Positions 28,121 to 37,366 of a stretch of DNA of 64,000 nucleotides are shown here, piece after piece. Source of the DNA: WHSW01 sp963759295. GTDB lineage: Bacteria; Actinomycetota; Thermoleophilia; Solirubrobacterales; 70-9. The translations under genes were made by a program, and so were the position numbers. The first letter of the stretch is position 1. Each line of letters begins with the position of its first letter. The stretch is taken from assembly GCA_963759295.1 (NCBI GenBank), contig CAVWYT010000010.1:62001-126000 (forward strand). The letters are read 5' to 3'. The notes under the pieces are model-generated. The model saw only the letters and a program-made list of their open reading frames with translations. It was not told the DNA's origin and searched no databases.

Positions 28121-30422
28121 ATGAGGCTGATCATCACGGAGAAGAACAACTCGGCGAAAAAGATCGCCGACATCCTGTCCGGTGGCGAGGCGAAGGCCGA
28201 CTCCACCTACAAGGTTCCGTTCTACGTCTGGAGCGACGCCGAGGGCGAGCAGATGGCCGTCGGGCTCAAGGGCCACGTGATGGGGGTCGCCTTCCCCGAC
28301 GACTATTCCAACTGGCAGGAGACGGACCTGCACGAGCTGATCGACGCCGAGCTGGTGCCCGAGCCGACCGACAAGAACGTAGTCAAGGCGGTACGCAAGC
28401 TCGCCAAGGACGCCGACGCGGTCGTGATCGCGACCGACTACGACCGCGAGGGCGAGCTGATCGGGCTCGAGGCGCTCCAGCAGGTGCTGGAAGTGAAGCC
28501 CGAGATCGCCGAGCGCGAGATCGTCGAGCGCCCGCCGATCGAGCGCGCCCGCTACTCGGCGCTGACCAAGGCCGAGATCGAGCGCGCGTTCTCGAACCTC
28601 GACGAGCTCTCCTACGACCTCGCCTACGCGGGCTCGGCGCGCCAGGACATCGACCTGATCTGGGGCGCGACGCTGACCCGCGCGGTCTCGCTCGCCACCC
28701 GGCGCTTCGGCTCCAACTTCCTCTCGGTCGGCCGCGTGCAGAGCCCGACCCTGGCGCTGATCGTCGAGCGCGAGCTCGAGCGCCGCGCCCACGTGCCGAA
28801 GCCCTACTGGGAGCTGTTCGCGAACTTCGCCCATCCCGACGGCGCCTTCGAGGCCCACCATGCGACCGACAAGTTCTGGGATCGCGCCGAGGCCGACGCC
28901 GCGCTCGCCGGGACCAAGAGCCCGGGCACCGTCAAGGAGGTGAGCTCGCGCAGGAGCACGCGCAAGCCTCCGACCCCCTACAACACCACCGCGTTCACCA
29001 CCGACGCCTCGAGCCGGCTCGGAATCACCCCGGCCGCCGCGATGCGGGTCGCCGAGGACCTGTACATGGACGGGTTCATCTCCTACCCGCGCACCGACAA
29101 CACCGTCTACCCGAAGTCGCTCAACGCTCGCGAGCTCGTTTCCTCGCTGGTCCGGATCCCGGACTTCTCCGCCGCGAAGGGGCTGCTCGACGGCCCGCTG
29201 GAGGCGATCCGGGGCAAGAAGGAGACCACCGACCACCCGCCGATCTACCCGACCCAGGCCGTCTACCCGAACGCGCTCGAGGGGCCGAAGCGCCGCGTCT
29301 ACGAGCTCGTCGTGCGCCGCTTCTTGGCGACCTTCTCGCGCGCCGATGGTGACCGAGTCGACCCGCGCCGACATCGAGGCCGGCTCGGAGACCTACTTCG
29401 TCCGCGGCTCGGTGGTCGTCGACCCCGGCTACGCCGCGATCTACACCTACGCGCGCTCGTCCGACGACGAGATCCCGAAGCTCGAGCAGGGCCAGAGCCT
29501 CGCGATCGAGGGCGATCCTTGGATCGTCGACAAGGAGACGCAGCCGCCGTCGCGGATCAGCCAGGGCAAGCTGATCGAGCTGATGGAGGAGCGGGGCCTG
29601 GGCACCAAGGCGACCCGCGCCGACATCATCCAGAAGCTCTACGACCGCGGCTACGTGTTCTCGAATCCGCCTGAGCCCTCGGAGACCGGGATCGCGATGT
29701 ACAAGGCCTTCCACGAGTACGTGCCGCGAATGGCGACCCCCGAGATGACCGCCGAGCTCGAGCGCGACATGGATCAGATCGCGGCCGGCGAGACCTCGAA
29801 GGAGGACGTGCTGCGGATCAGCCGCGAGATGCTGCACTCGACGACCGCCGATCTCGAGGGCAAGCGCGAGGACTTCGCGAAGCAGATCTGGGCCGGGATG
29901 GACGAGGACAAGTTCCTCGGCCCGTGCAAGGTCTGCGAGCAGGCGGGCCGCGCCCACGAGGACGGCTCGCCGAACCGGCTGCGGATCATCGAGCTCAAGG
30001 GCGGCAAGCGCATGTACGGCTGCGAGGGCTGGAACCGCGACGACCCCGAGTCGCCGGACTCCTGCCCGGTCAGCGGCCCGCTGCCCGGGCGCGGCTATGA
30101 GCTCTGGCGGCTCGAGGAGACGCTGCTCGGTCTGCGGGGAGCGCCCGCGGCTGACCGTCAAGGGCTTTCGCGGCCGGCCGTGGAAGCTGTGCCTCAACGA
30201 CGACTGCCCGACGATGGTCGAGATGCGCGCCAAGCGCGCCGAGCGCCAGGCCCAGCGCGAGGCTCGCGAGGCGGCCAACAACGGAGCCGCGGGCGCGAAG
30301 GCCGCGGCCGCCGAGCCGGCCGAGAAGGCCGGAGCCGCCAACGGCGCCCGGGGCCGGGCACCGCGCCAAGAAGCCCTCGCCCGGGACCGCGCGCACCAAG
30401 CGGGCCGGCTCCGAAGCGCTGA
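28121..30422 (+). CDS. topA: DNA topoisomerase I, archaeal-type (frame broken)
   Basis: Type IA topoisomerase that relaxes negative supercoils. The N-terminus MRLIITEKNNSAKKIADIL and the block around ATDYDREGELIG (TOPRIM metal acidic residues) resemble archaeal TopA more than the bacterial MKLVIVESPAKAKTI form. The catalytic tyrosine is in GFISYPRTDNT (about residue 325). C-terminal zinc ribbons: CKVCEQ..., and CSVCGERP...CLNDDCP. Frame breaks occur near 29337-29345, 30113-30121 and 30340-30362; the final stop (30420-30422) is uncertain. Followed by tmk and holB, the usual actinobacterial order. Confidence 0.9.
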
Positions 30423-30435
30423 CCAGCCCGCCGGC

Positions 30436-31058
30436 GTGTTCGTCACCCTCGAGGGCATCGACCGCTCCGGGAAGACGACCCAGGCGGCGCTGCTCGCCGA
30501 AGCGCTCGGCGCCGAGACCGTGCTGCTGCGCGAGCCCGGCGGCACCGACGCGGGCGAGCGGATCCGCGACCTGCTCAAGGATCCCGCGGTCGAGCTCTCG
30601 GCGCGCGCCGAGCTGCTGCTGTTCTGCGCCGCCCGGGCGGAGCTCTGCGCGCGGGTCGTCCGCCCGGCGCTCGACGCCGGCCGCGACGTCGTCTGCGACC
30701 GGTTCATCGACTCCACCGTCGCCTACCAGGGAGTCGCCCGCGGGCTCGGGGTAGAGACCGTCGAGGCGCTCAACCGGGTCGCGATCGGCGACTGCATCCC
30801 GGAGCTGACGGTGCTGCTGCGGATCGACCCCGCCGCCGCGGGCGAGCGCGGCCAGCAGCGCCTCGCCGCCGGCGAGACCGACGGCGTCGACCGGTTCGAG
30901 GGCGAGGGCATCGAGTCTGCAGCGCACCGTCGCCGGCGCCTACGAGCGAGCTCGCCGCCCACGACCCGGAGCGGATCGTGGTCGTCGACGCCGAGGGTGA
31001 CCCCGGCGAGGTGCACCAGCGGGTGATGGACGTCGTCGCGGCAGCGCGACGGCGATGA
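30436..31058 (+). CDS. tmk: Thymidylate kinase (frame broken twice)
   Basis: Phosphorylates dTMP to dTDP. Start GTG 30436 gives FVTLEGIDRSGKTTQAALLA, a P-loop; DRX motif in VVCDRFIDSTVAYQG, and LLREPGGTDAGERIRDLL. After DRFEGEG, one extra base near 30916 and another near 30944-30950 shift the frame; restoring them gives TVAGAYERLAAHDPERIVVV and the natural stop at 31056-31058. In the sequence as given, topA's last frame and this gene read through one another, but a fused protein is unlikely because topA has its own TGA 13 bases upstream in another frame. Confidence 0.9.
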
Positions 31059-31065
31059 GCCTCCG

Positions 31066-32209
31066 GTGACCGTGGCGACCGAGGTCCCGGGGACGATCGG
31101 CGAGGCGACCGCCGATCAGCCCGCCGCGCGGCTGGCGCTCGCAGCGGCGGCGGCCGATCCCTTCCACGCCTACCTGATCGCCGGCCCGCCGGGATCCGGG
31201 CAAGGCGGCCGGCGGCCCGGGCGCTGGCCGCCGAGCTGCTGGCAGCGGGGTCCGCCGATCCCGACGACGCCCGGCGCCGCGCGCTCGCCGACCCCTCGCC
31301 GCATCCGGACCTCGTCTGGCTGCGCCCGCCGGGGATCCAGCATCTGGTCGAGGAGGTGCGCGAGCGGGTGATCGCCGCATCCGCCTACCGGCCGTTCGAG
31401 GGCGAGCGTCGCGTGTTCGTGATCGAGGCCGCCGACGCGATGGCCGAGGAGAGCCAGAACGCGCTGCTGAAGACGCTCGAGGAGCCGCCGCCGTTCGCGC
31501 ATCTGATCCTGATCAGCTCCGAGCCGGAGGCGCTGCTGGAGACGGTTCGCTCGCGGTGTCGCTTCGTGCGCTTCGACCGGCTCGCGCCCGAGGCGGTCGA
31601 GGAGCTGCTGGGCGGCGCGGAGCCGGGCGAGCGCCGCGCCGCGGCGCGGCTCTCCGGCGGGGACACCGGGCGCGCCGAGCTGCTGCTCGGTGACCAGGGC
31701 CGGAGCTGCGGGCAGCGGTCGAGACGCTGGTCGAGGCGCTGCGGGCGGGCGAGCTCGCCGATGCGCCCTGGACGGCGCTCGCCGACGCCGCCGACGCCGC
31801 CGGCGAGGCGGCCGCCGCCGACCTGCGGGCGCGCGCCGAGGCGGCCGAGGAGGAGGCGGCCGAGCGCGGCGGCCAGGCCACCCGACGGCGGGCGCGAGAG
31901 GCCGAGGAGGGGGCGCGGCGGGCCTCGCGGCGGGCCCGAAACGCGGCCCTCGACCTCGGCCTCGCTCTGCTCGGCGCCTGGATGCGCGACCTCGCCGCCG
32001 TCGCCGAGGGCGCGCCGGAGCTGGCGCTGAACTCCGACCGCGCCGGCGAGCTCGAGCGCCTCGCCGAGGGCCTCGACCCGCGGCGCGCTCGCCGCGCCGG
32101 CGAGCTGGTCATGGATACGCGCCGGCGCCTTCAGGTCAACGTCTCCGAGACGCTGGCGCTCGAGGCGCTGGCCTACCGGCTCGAGTTCCTGCTTCGCCTC
32201 AGGGCTTGA
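31066..32209 (+). CDS. holB: DNA polymerase III delta' subunit (frame broken twice)
   Basis: Clamp-loader AAA+ subunit that helps place the sliding clamp on DNA. Begins GTG 31066; FHAYLIAGPPGSG leads into the P-loop, where an extra G at 31198-31200 breaks the frame before the lysine. The second part has VIEAADAMAEESQNALLKTL, and the sensor-1 area LILISSEPEALLETVRSRCR. A missing base near 31700 breaks it again; the third part is a helical C-terminal domain ending YRLEFLLRLRA. Lies 8 bases after tmk. Walker B and lid cysteines of the zinc module are not evident. Confidence 0.87.
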
Positions 32210-32271
32210 TCCGGCCGGGGGCCCGACGCGCCGCGGTGGCGAATCGCCTGGTGACGTCCATAATTCGCCGG

Positions 32272-34011
32272 ATGCCGAGCTCGACCGCCCAGCGCTCAGT
32301 GCGACGGCGTCCGTTCGGCGTCCGCCTCTACCTCGCCCTCGCCTTCGCGGCGGTGGCGCTGATCACCGCCGGGCTCGCGTACCTGCTGGTCAGCGACACC
32401 GGCGAGCAGGCGGCCGACGAGGACCTCACCCAGATCGCGATCGGGCGCACGGTCAGCCTCGCCGACGAGATCGGCAGCCGCCCGCCGCAAGGCCGCCGCG
32501 GCCACGCTCGCCGGGATCACGCCAGGAGGGATACTCCGCCTGGGTGTTCGACGCGCGCGGTCGGCTTCAGACCACCGAGGTCTCGGGCACGGTGCCGACT
32601 CTCGGCGGTGCCGAGCGCGCCGGCGGGCCGTGTCGACGTCGCTGATCGGCAGCCGCTACGTCGAGGAGCTTGCGGACGGGGCAACGCTGGTCGCGGTGCC
32701 GATCTTCCGCAACGGGCGGATCGCGGGTTCGATCCTCGGGCGCTCGGTCCGGTCGCCGGAGGTCCAGCAGGCGATCGAGGAGCTGCGCGGCGCGCGGCTG
32801 ACCGCGCTCGGCGTCGCGGTCGTGGTCGCGGTCCTGGTCTCGTTCTTGATCGCGAGCGCGATCACCTCGCGGGTCAAGCGACTCGCCCAGAGCGCGGCGC
32901 GGATCAGCGAGGGCGAGCTCGACGAGCCGCTCGAGGGGACCGGCGGGCGCGACGAGATCACCGACCTCGGGCGGGCGCTGGAGCGGATGCGCGGCGCCCT
33001 GAGGCTAGACGTTCAGCGCCCTGCGCGAGGAGCGCGACCGGCTCTCGGCGATCCTCGAGGCGCTCTCGGACGCGGTGATGGTGGTCGCGCCCGACGGCGA
33101 GGTGCGGTTCTCCAACGCCTCGGCCCACCACCTGATCACCCCCGACGGCCGCGCGATCGAGCCGCTGATCCCGTGGCTTCGCCGCGCCCAGCGCCGCTCG
33201 GTCGTCGAGCACGACTCGCTGCGGATCGGCGACCACGTCTACTGGTTCACCGCCCGCCTGCTGCCCGCTGAGGAGGCGGTGCTGGCCGTGGTTCGCGACC
33301 GCACCGAGGAGCTTCGCCGCGAGGTCGCCGAGCGCGAGTTCGTCTCCAACGCCGCGCACGAGCTGCGCAACCCGATCGCGGGGATCTCGGGCGCGATCGA
33401 GGTCCTGCGCGCCGGCGCCAAGGACGACCCCGAGCGCCCGCGAGCACTTCCTCAGCAGGCTCAGCGAGGACGCCGAGCGGATCAGCCGGCTGACCGAGTC
33501 CCTGCTCACGCTGGCGCGGATGGAGGCGGTCGGCGAGGGGGGCGCGGAGGCCCTCGACGTCGCGCTCGTGGTCGAGGAGGCGACCGAGGCGGTCGCCGCG
33601 CCGGAGGGGATCGACGTCGAGATCGATGTCGGCGCCGACATCGTCGCCCAGGGAGACCGCGTGCTTGCTGCGCCAGGTGCTGATCGGGCTGCTCACGAAC
33701 GCGTTCAAGAACACCCCGGCGCCCGGCACGGTAATCGTGCGCGCGCGGCGCGGGACCGAGGACCGGGTTCGGATCGAGGTCGCCGATACCGGGACCGGGA
33801 TCTCGCCGGAGGAGATCGACCGGATCTTCGAGCGCTTCTACCGCGGCACCGGCTCGCTCGAGCAGGAGGGATTCGGCCTCGGCCTCTCGATCGCCAGGCG
33901 GATGGTGGACGTGATGGGCGGCGAGATCGGAGTCGACTCCGTCGAGGGCGGGGGAGCACGTTCTGGGTCGGGCTCCGTGCCGCACAACCGGCGACGACAC
34001 CGGTAGCGTGA
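32272..34011 (+). CDS. HAMP-type sensor histidine kinase (several frame breaks)
   Basis: Membrane kinase of the PhoR/OmpR-partner type. Order: short basic N-terminus, first span (about YLALAFAAVALITAGLAYLL), external sensor of about 150 residues, second span (LGVAVVVAVLVSFLIASAIT), HAMP (RVKRLAQSAARISEGELDEP), a PAS-like piece (AILEALSDAVMVVAPDGEV), phospho-acceptor His in EFVSNAAHELRNPIAGI, then HATPase with LIGLLTNAFKNTPAPG, DTGTGISPEE and GFGLGLSIARRMVDVMGG. Breaks lie near 32490, 32525, 32620, 33005, 33438, 33663 and 33955. The stop overlaps the regulator's GTG as GTGA. Confidence 0.85.
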
Positions 34012-34728
34012 GCGTCCGCACACCGATGAGTGACAGGATCCTGATAGCCGACGACGAGCCCTCGGTCCGCGACGCGGTCGGCTACGCCCTCAAGCAGGAG
34101 GGCTTTCGAGGTGACGCTCGCGGTCGACGGGGAGGACGCGGACGGCAAGCTCGGAGGCGAGGACCCCGGCTTCGACCTGCTGATCCTCGACATCATGATG
34201 CCCGGCCGCTCGGGGCTCGACATCTGCCGCGACGTCCGCGCCCGCAGCCCGGTCCCGATCATCCTGCTGACGGCCAAGGACTCGGAGGTCGACAAGGTCG
34301 TCGGGCTCGAGGTCGGCGCCGACGACTACGTCACCAAGCCGTTCTCGGTTCGCGAGCTGCTCGGCCGGGTGCGCGCCCAGCTGCGCCGCCGCGAGCTCGA
34401 CCGCTCGAGCACGGTGACCGAGGCGAAGACGATCGAGGCGGGGCCGGTGAAGATCGACCTCGCCCGCCACCTGGTCTCGATCCGGGGCGAGCCGGTCAAC
34501 CTGACCCGCTCGGAGTTCCAGGTCCTGCGGCTGCTGGCCGAGCGCCCCGGGCAGGTGTTCAGCCGGCTCGAGATCATGGAGGAGCTCTGGCAGTCGGAGT
34601 TCTCCGGCGACGTCCGCGCCTGCGACGTCCACATCTCCAACCTGCGCCAGAAGGTCGAGCGCGACCCCCAGGAGCCCGAGCTGGTGCTCACCGTCCGCGG
34701 CGTCGGCTACAAGCTCGCCGAGGGCTGA
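34008..34728 (+). CDS. OmpR/PhoB-family response regulator (frame broken once)
   Basis: Receiver domain with ILIADDEPSVRDAV, phospho-Asp in LLILDIMMPGRSG and Lys in DDYVTKPFSVREL; winged-helix output domain (about 135-230) with VNLTRSEFQVLRLLAERPG and DVHISNLRQKVERDP...VRGVGYKL. One extra T in TTT at 34104-34106 breaks the frame after QEGF. Start GTG 34008 overlaps the kinase stop, or ATG 34026. The likely target class is a direct-repeat site; such a site with 11-base period is found at 35499-35527 upstream of the neighbouring fasciclin gene. Confidence 0.9.
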
Positions 34729-34792
34729 CGCCGGCCCGCGAACGTCGAGCGCAACCTCAACGGCGTCGACCCCGGCAGTGGGCTGACGATGT

Positions 34793-34828
34793 GCGCACCG
34801 GGGCGGCCGTTCGGCCGCCCCGGTGCGC
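34793..34828. terminator. Bidirectional hairpin terminator
   Basis: Perfect 16-bp stem (34793-34808 with 34813-34828; left arm GCGCACCGGGGCGGCC) and a GTTC tetraloop, between the convergent response regulator (ends 34728) and the fasciclin gene (ends 34870). No U-tract, as is common in high-GC actinobacteria. Confidence 0.8.
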
Positions 34829-34869
34829 GATTGGTGCACGCCGTCGCGCGCATGAGGTGTGGCGGGGTC

Positions 34870-35425
34870 CTACAGCTCAAACGGGAGGACCACTCCGTCG
34901 ATCACGTGGACGATGCCATTCGAGGCCTTCGCCGCGTCCGGACCGACGATCTTGACCTTCTGGCCGGTCGCGTCCTTCAGCTTGACGGACCCGCGCGCGC
35001 TTCGTCAGCGCTTCGCCCTTGAGCAGGGTCGGGATGCGCTTTGCCTTCACGACCTTCGCCGCGGTCCGGCGCTCGGGGGCGATGTGGTACTTGAGCACCT
35101 TCTTCACCGCCGGCAGGCCGAGGGCGGCGACGCCGTCGAACGCGGCCTGCTCGTTGCTCGCCCCGGTGAGACCGAGGAACGCCTGATCGGTCGGTGCGAA
35201 CACGGTCAGCTGCCGCGTACCGCCGAGCTTGTCGGCGAGCCCGGTGGCGACCGCGGCCTCGCGCAGGATGTCGAAGTCGTCGGCGTTGTCGTCGAACCCG
35301 CTCGGGCCCGAGAGCTTGACGACGGTATCGAGGATCGTCTTGTCCTTGCCGCCTGCCAGCGCCGGTGCGGCCATCACCGCGAGCAGCGCCGACATTGCCG
35401 CCAAGGAAATCAGGAACTTACGCAC
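34870..35425 (-). CDS. Secreted fasciclin-domain protein (frame broken once)
   Basis: About 185 residues. Signal peptide MRKFLISLAAMSALLAVMAAPALAG is cleaved after ALA. The FAS1 domain follows: TVVKLSG...FDILREAAVATGLADKL, H1 motif LTVFAPTDQAFLGL, conserved YHI in VLKYHIAPERR, and the C-terminal H2 box NGIVHVIDGVVLP. One extra base in the CG run at 34989-35000 breaks the frame just before the last 45 residues; the true stop is then TAG at 34870-34872. FAS1 proteins mediate cell-surface adhesion. Strong AGGAGG site ahead of the GTG; upstream region has regulatory repeats. Confidence 0.88.
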
Positions 35426-35463
35426 TTGGCTCCTCCTTTGAAGAGATGGACACGTGTGTACAG

Positions 35464-35489
35464 AGTCTGTTCAGACTCAGTCGAGACTG
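35464..35489. promoter_or_regulatory. Paired inverted repeats in the fasciclin leader
   Basis: Two adjacent dyads: AGTCTGTTCAGACT (35464-35477, 6-bp arms, 2-base centre) and CAGTCGAGACTG (35478-35489, 5-bp arms). Both share the core GTCT/AGAC. They lie 39-64 bases ahead of the fasciclin start, between it and the direct-repeat site. Confidence 0.4.
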
Positions 35490-35498
35490 TAGCAGGTA

Positions 35499-35527
35499 TG
35501 TCAAGTGTTTGTCTAATCTCTGTCTAA
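35499..35527. promoter_or_regulatory. PhoB-box-like triple direct repeat upstream of fasciclin gene
   Basis: Three 7-base units TGTCAAG, TGTCTAA and TGTCTAA separated by exactly 4 bases each (11-base period), the geometry of PhoB/OmpR-type binding sites (E. coli pho box repeat CTGTCAT). On the minus strand the first unit reads TTGACA and could double as a -35 element. An OmpR-family two-component pair is encoded next door (32272-34728). Confidence 0.6.
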
Positions 35528-35716
35528 GTTTCGGATTTGGCCCTCCCGGCCGTCCCTGAGCCGAGACGGACCCGATCCACGTTCAGCGTTGAGGGGATGC
35601 GGGGACCGGAAATTCGGCCCCCTCGCGGGGACATTGCATCTCAGAGCGCGCCGCGCGGGGCAGAGTCACGGGCTGGCGCGAACAGAGAAATGATTCGCTG
35701 TACAGGACCTTCGGAG

Positions 35717-35789
35717 AGCCGGCGATCGGACTCGAACCGATGACCCCTTCATTACGAGTGAAGTGCTCTACCAACTGAGCTACGCCGGC
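35717..35789 (-). tRNA. tRNA-Thr (anticodon CGT)
   Basis: 73 nt with full cloverleaf: acceptor GCCGGCG/CGCCGGC, D-arm GCTCAGTTGGTAGAGC, anticodon stem CTTCA/TGAAG with loop CTCGTAA (anticodon CGT, reads ACG), T-arm ATCGG TTCGAGT CCGAT. No encoded CCA. A second tRNA-Thr (GGT) lies at 55987. Confidence 0.95.
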
Positions 35790-35816
35790 GCGAGGCCGAG
35801 GATAGCCCGCGAATCC

Positions 35817-36206
35817 TCAGCCCGCCGTGCTGCCCGCCTCGCGGCCGCAGACCGGGCAGGCGTCGGCGCCGGGGACGCCCTCGCCGCCGCAATACGGGCA
35901 GGTGCCGATCTCCTCGAGGACGCCGAGCAGCTCCCCGACCCGGCAGACGAGCAGCTTCTCCTCGTCGACCTCGACCCACGAACCGGCGGTCGCCGGGAAG
36001 ACGACATGGTCGCCCGGCTTCACCGGCATGCTCACCCCGGCGCCCTCCCACCAGTCGAGCCCCGGGCCGACGGCGAGCACGATCCCGTGCTGGGGCGGCG
36101 GCTCGTGGGTGCCCGGCGGGACCACCAGGCCCGAGCGCCGGACGCGGTCGGGCTCGAGCTCCTTGATGATCACGCGGTCGAATATCGGGCGCAGCAGGTG
36201 CTTCAT
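35817..36206 (-). CDS. GroES-like (Cpn10) protein with C-terminal zinc ribbon
   Basis: 129 residues. Residues 1-95 are a Cpn10 fold: MKHLLRPIFDRVIIKELEPD, a mobile-loop-like RRSGLVVPPGTHEPPPQHG, GIVLAVGPGLD, VKPGDHVVFPATAG and KLLVCRVGELLGVLEE. Residues 102-122 add a zinc ribbon with CPYC and CPVC. The mobile loop lacks the usual SxGGIVLP-type GroEL-binding tripeptide exactly, but GLVVP is similar. No groEL neighbour, so it is probably not the main cochaperone. Between tRNA-Thr and a divergent glycosyltransferase. Confidence 0.85.
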   Translation of the reverse strand: MKHLLRPIFDRVIIKELEPDRVRRSGLVVPPGTHEPPPQHGIVLAVGPGLDWWEGAGVSMPVKPGDHVVFPATAGSWVEVDEEKLLVCRVGELLGVLEEIGTCPYCGGEGVPGADACPVCGREAGSTAG

Positions 36207-36247
36207 GTGATCGGTTCTCCGACCAATCGTACGCGGGACGTTCTACC

Positions 36248-37300
36248 GTGGCCGCCGTGCCGACCCTCTCGATCGTCATCGTCAGCCACAACTCGCGCGA
36301 CGCGCTCGCGGTCACTCTGCCGGCGCTCACCGCTCAGCTTCGCGAGCGCGACGAGTTGATCGTCGTCGACAACGCCTCCGCCGACGGCACGCCCGGCGCC
36401 GCCCGCGAGCTGGCGCCCGGCGCGACCGTGATCGAGACCGGCCACAACCTCGGCTTCGCCGCCGCCTGCAACCGCGGCGCCGATGCCGCCACCGGCGAGC
36501 TGCTCTGCCTGCTCAATCCCGACGCCGTCCCGGGGGCGGGATGGCGGGACGCGGTCGAGCGGCCGGCGGTCGCCGAACGCGGCTGGGACGCGTGGCAGGC
36601 GCTCGTCACCGCCGACGGCGGGCGGACGATCAACACCCGCGGCGGCGTCGTTCACTTCACCGGCATCGCCTGGGCCGGCGGCGCCGGGATGGCGATCGAG
36701 GGGCTCCCGGCGAGCGAGTCGGTGGCGCTCGAAGAGCCCGGGTTCGTTTCCGGGGCCTGCCTCGTGGTCGGCCGACGGCGCTACCTCGAGGTCGGCGCGA
36801 TGCCCGAGCGCTTCTTCCTCTACCACGAGGACGTCGACCTCTCGCTACGCCTGCGCCTCGCGGGCGGGCGGCTCGGGGTCGAGCCCGCGGCCCGCGTCGA
36901 TCACGTCTACGAGTTCGAGAAGGGCAAGCACAAGTGGCGCTATTTGGAGCGAAACCGCTGGGCGACGCTGATCCGGACGTACCCGGGCCCACTGCTCGCG
37001 CTGCTCGCGCCGGCGCTGCTCGCCACCGAGCTCGGGCTGCTCGGAGTCGCCGCGGCCGGAGGCTGGCTGCCGCAGAAGCTGCAGGCCGGGATCGAGACGC
37101 TGACCTCGTTCCCGCGGCTGCTGGTCGAGCGCCGCCGGGTCCAGGCCATGCGCACGATCGGAGCCGGCGAGTTCGCCCGCGGCCTGACGTCAGCCCTCGA
37201 TTCGCCCTACCTCGGCCGCGCCGGCCGCTCGCGCACGCTCGGCGCCGTCCTCGACGCCTACTGGTCGGTCGTGCTCAGGATGCTCGACGGGCGCCGCTGA
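36248..37300 (+). CDS. GT2-family glycosyltransferase (rhamnosyltransferase-like)
   Basis: 350 residues. GT-A fold: TLSIVIVSHNSRDALAVTLP, VDNASADGTP, LNPDAVPG (DxD-type site near residue 95), then FVSGACLVVGRRRYLEVGAM and FFLYHEDVDLSLRLRLAGGR; the HEDVD acidic motif is typical of WbbL-like rhamnosyltransferases. A C-terminal hydrophobic segment (about 245-275) suggests membrane attachment. Starts GTG 36248 or GTG 36257. Sugar and acceptor unknown; it is not in an obvious cluster, though DUF2304 and a DPM1-like enzyme lie on the other strand just beyond. Confidence 0.9.
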   Translation: MAAVPTLSIVIVSHNSRDALAVTLPALTAQLRERDELIVVDNASADGTPGAARELAPGATVIETGHNLGFAAACNRGADAATGELLCLLNPDAVPGAGWRDAVERPAVAERGWDAWQALVTADGGRTINTRGGVVHFTGIAWAGGAGMAIEGLPASESVALEEPGFVSGACLVVGRRRYLEVGAMPERFFLYHEDVDLSLRLRLAGGRLGVEPAARVDHVYEFEKGKHKWRYLERNRWATLIRTYPGPLLALLAPALLATELGLLGVAAAGGWLPQKLQAGIETLTSFPRLLVERRRVQAMRTIGAGEFARGLTSALDSPYLGRAGRSRTLGAVLDAYWSVVLRMLDGRR

Positions 37301-37366
37301 GCCGCGCGAGCATCGTCGCCAGGCGCGCGAGTCGACGCCTCCGCTGGGCGCCCCCGGCCGCGCCGG

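Noticed and set aside
28039..29374. Large minus-strand frame opposite topA joined to sirC
   Set aside because: High-GC antisense shadow; the real SirC start is the ATG at 28039.
30097..31026. TopA-thymidylate kinase fusion protein
   Set aside because: The continuous frame comes from indels in topA. A TGA at 30420-30422 in topA's earlier frame and a GTG start at 30436 fit two separate genes.
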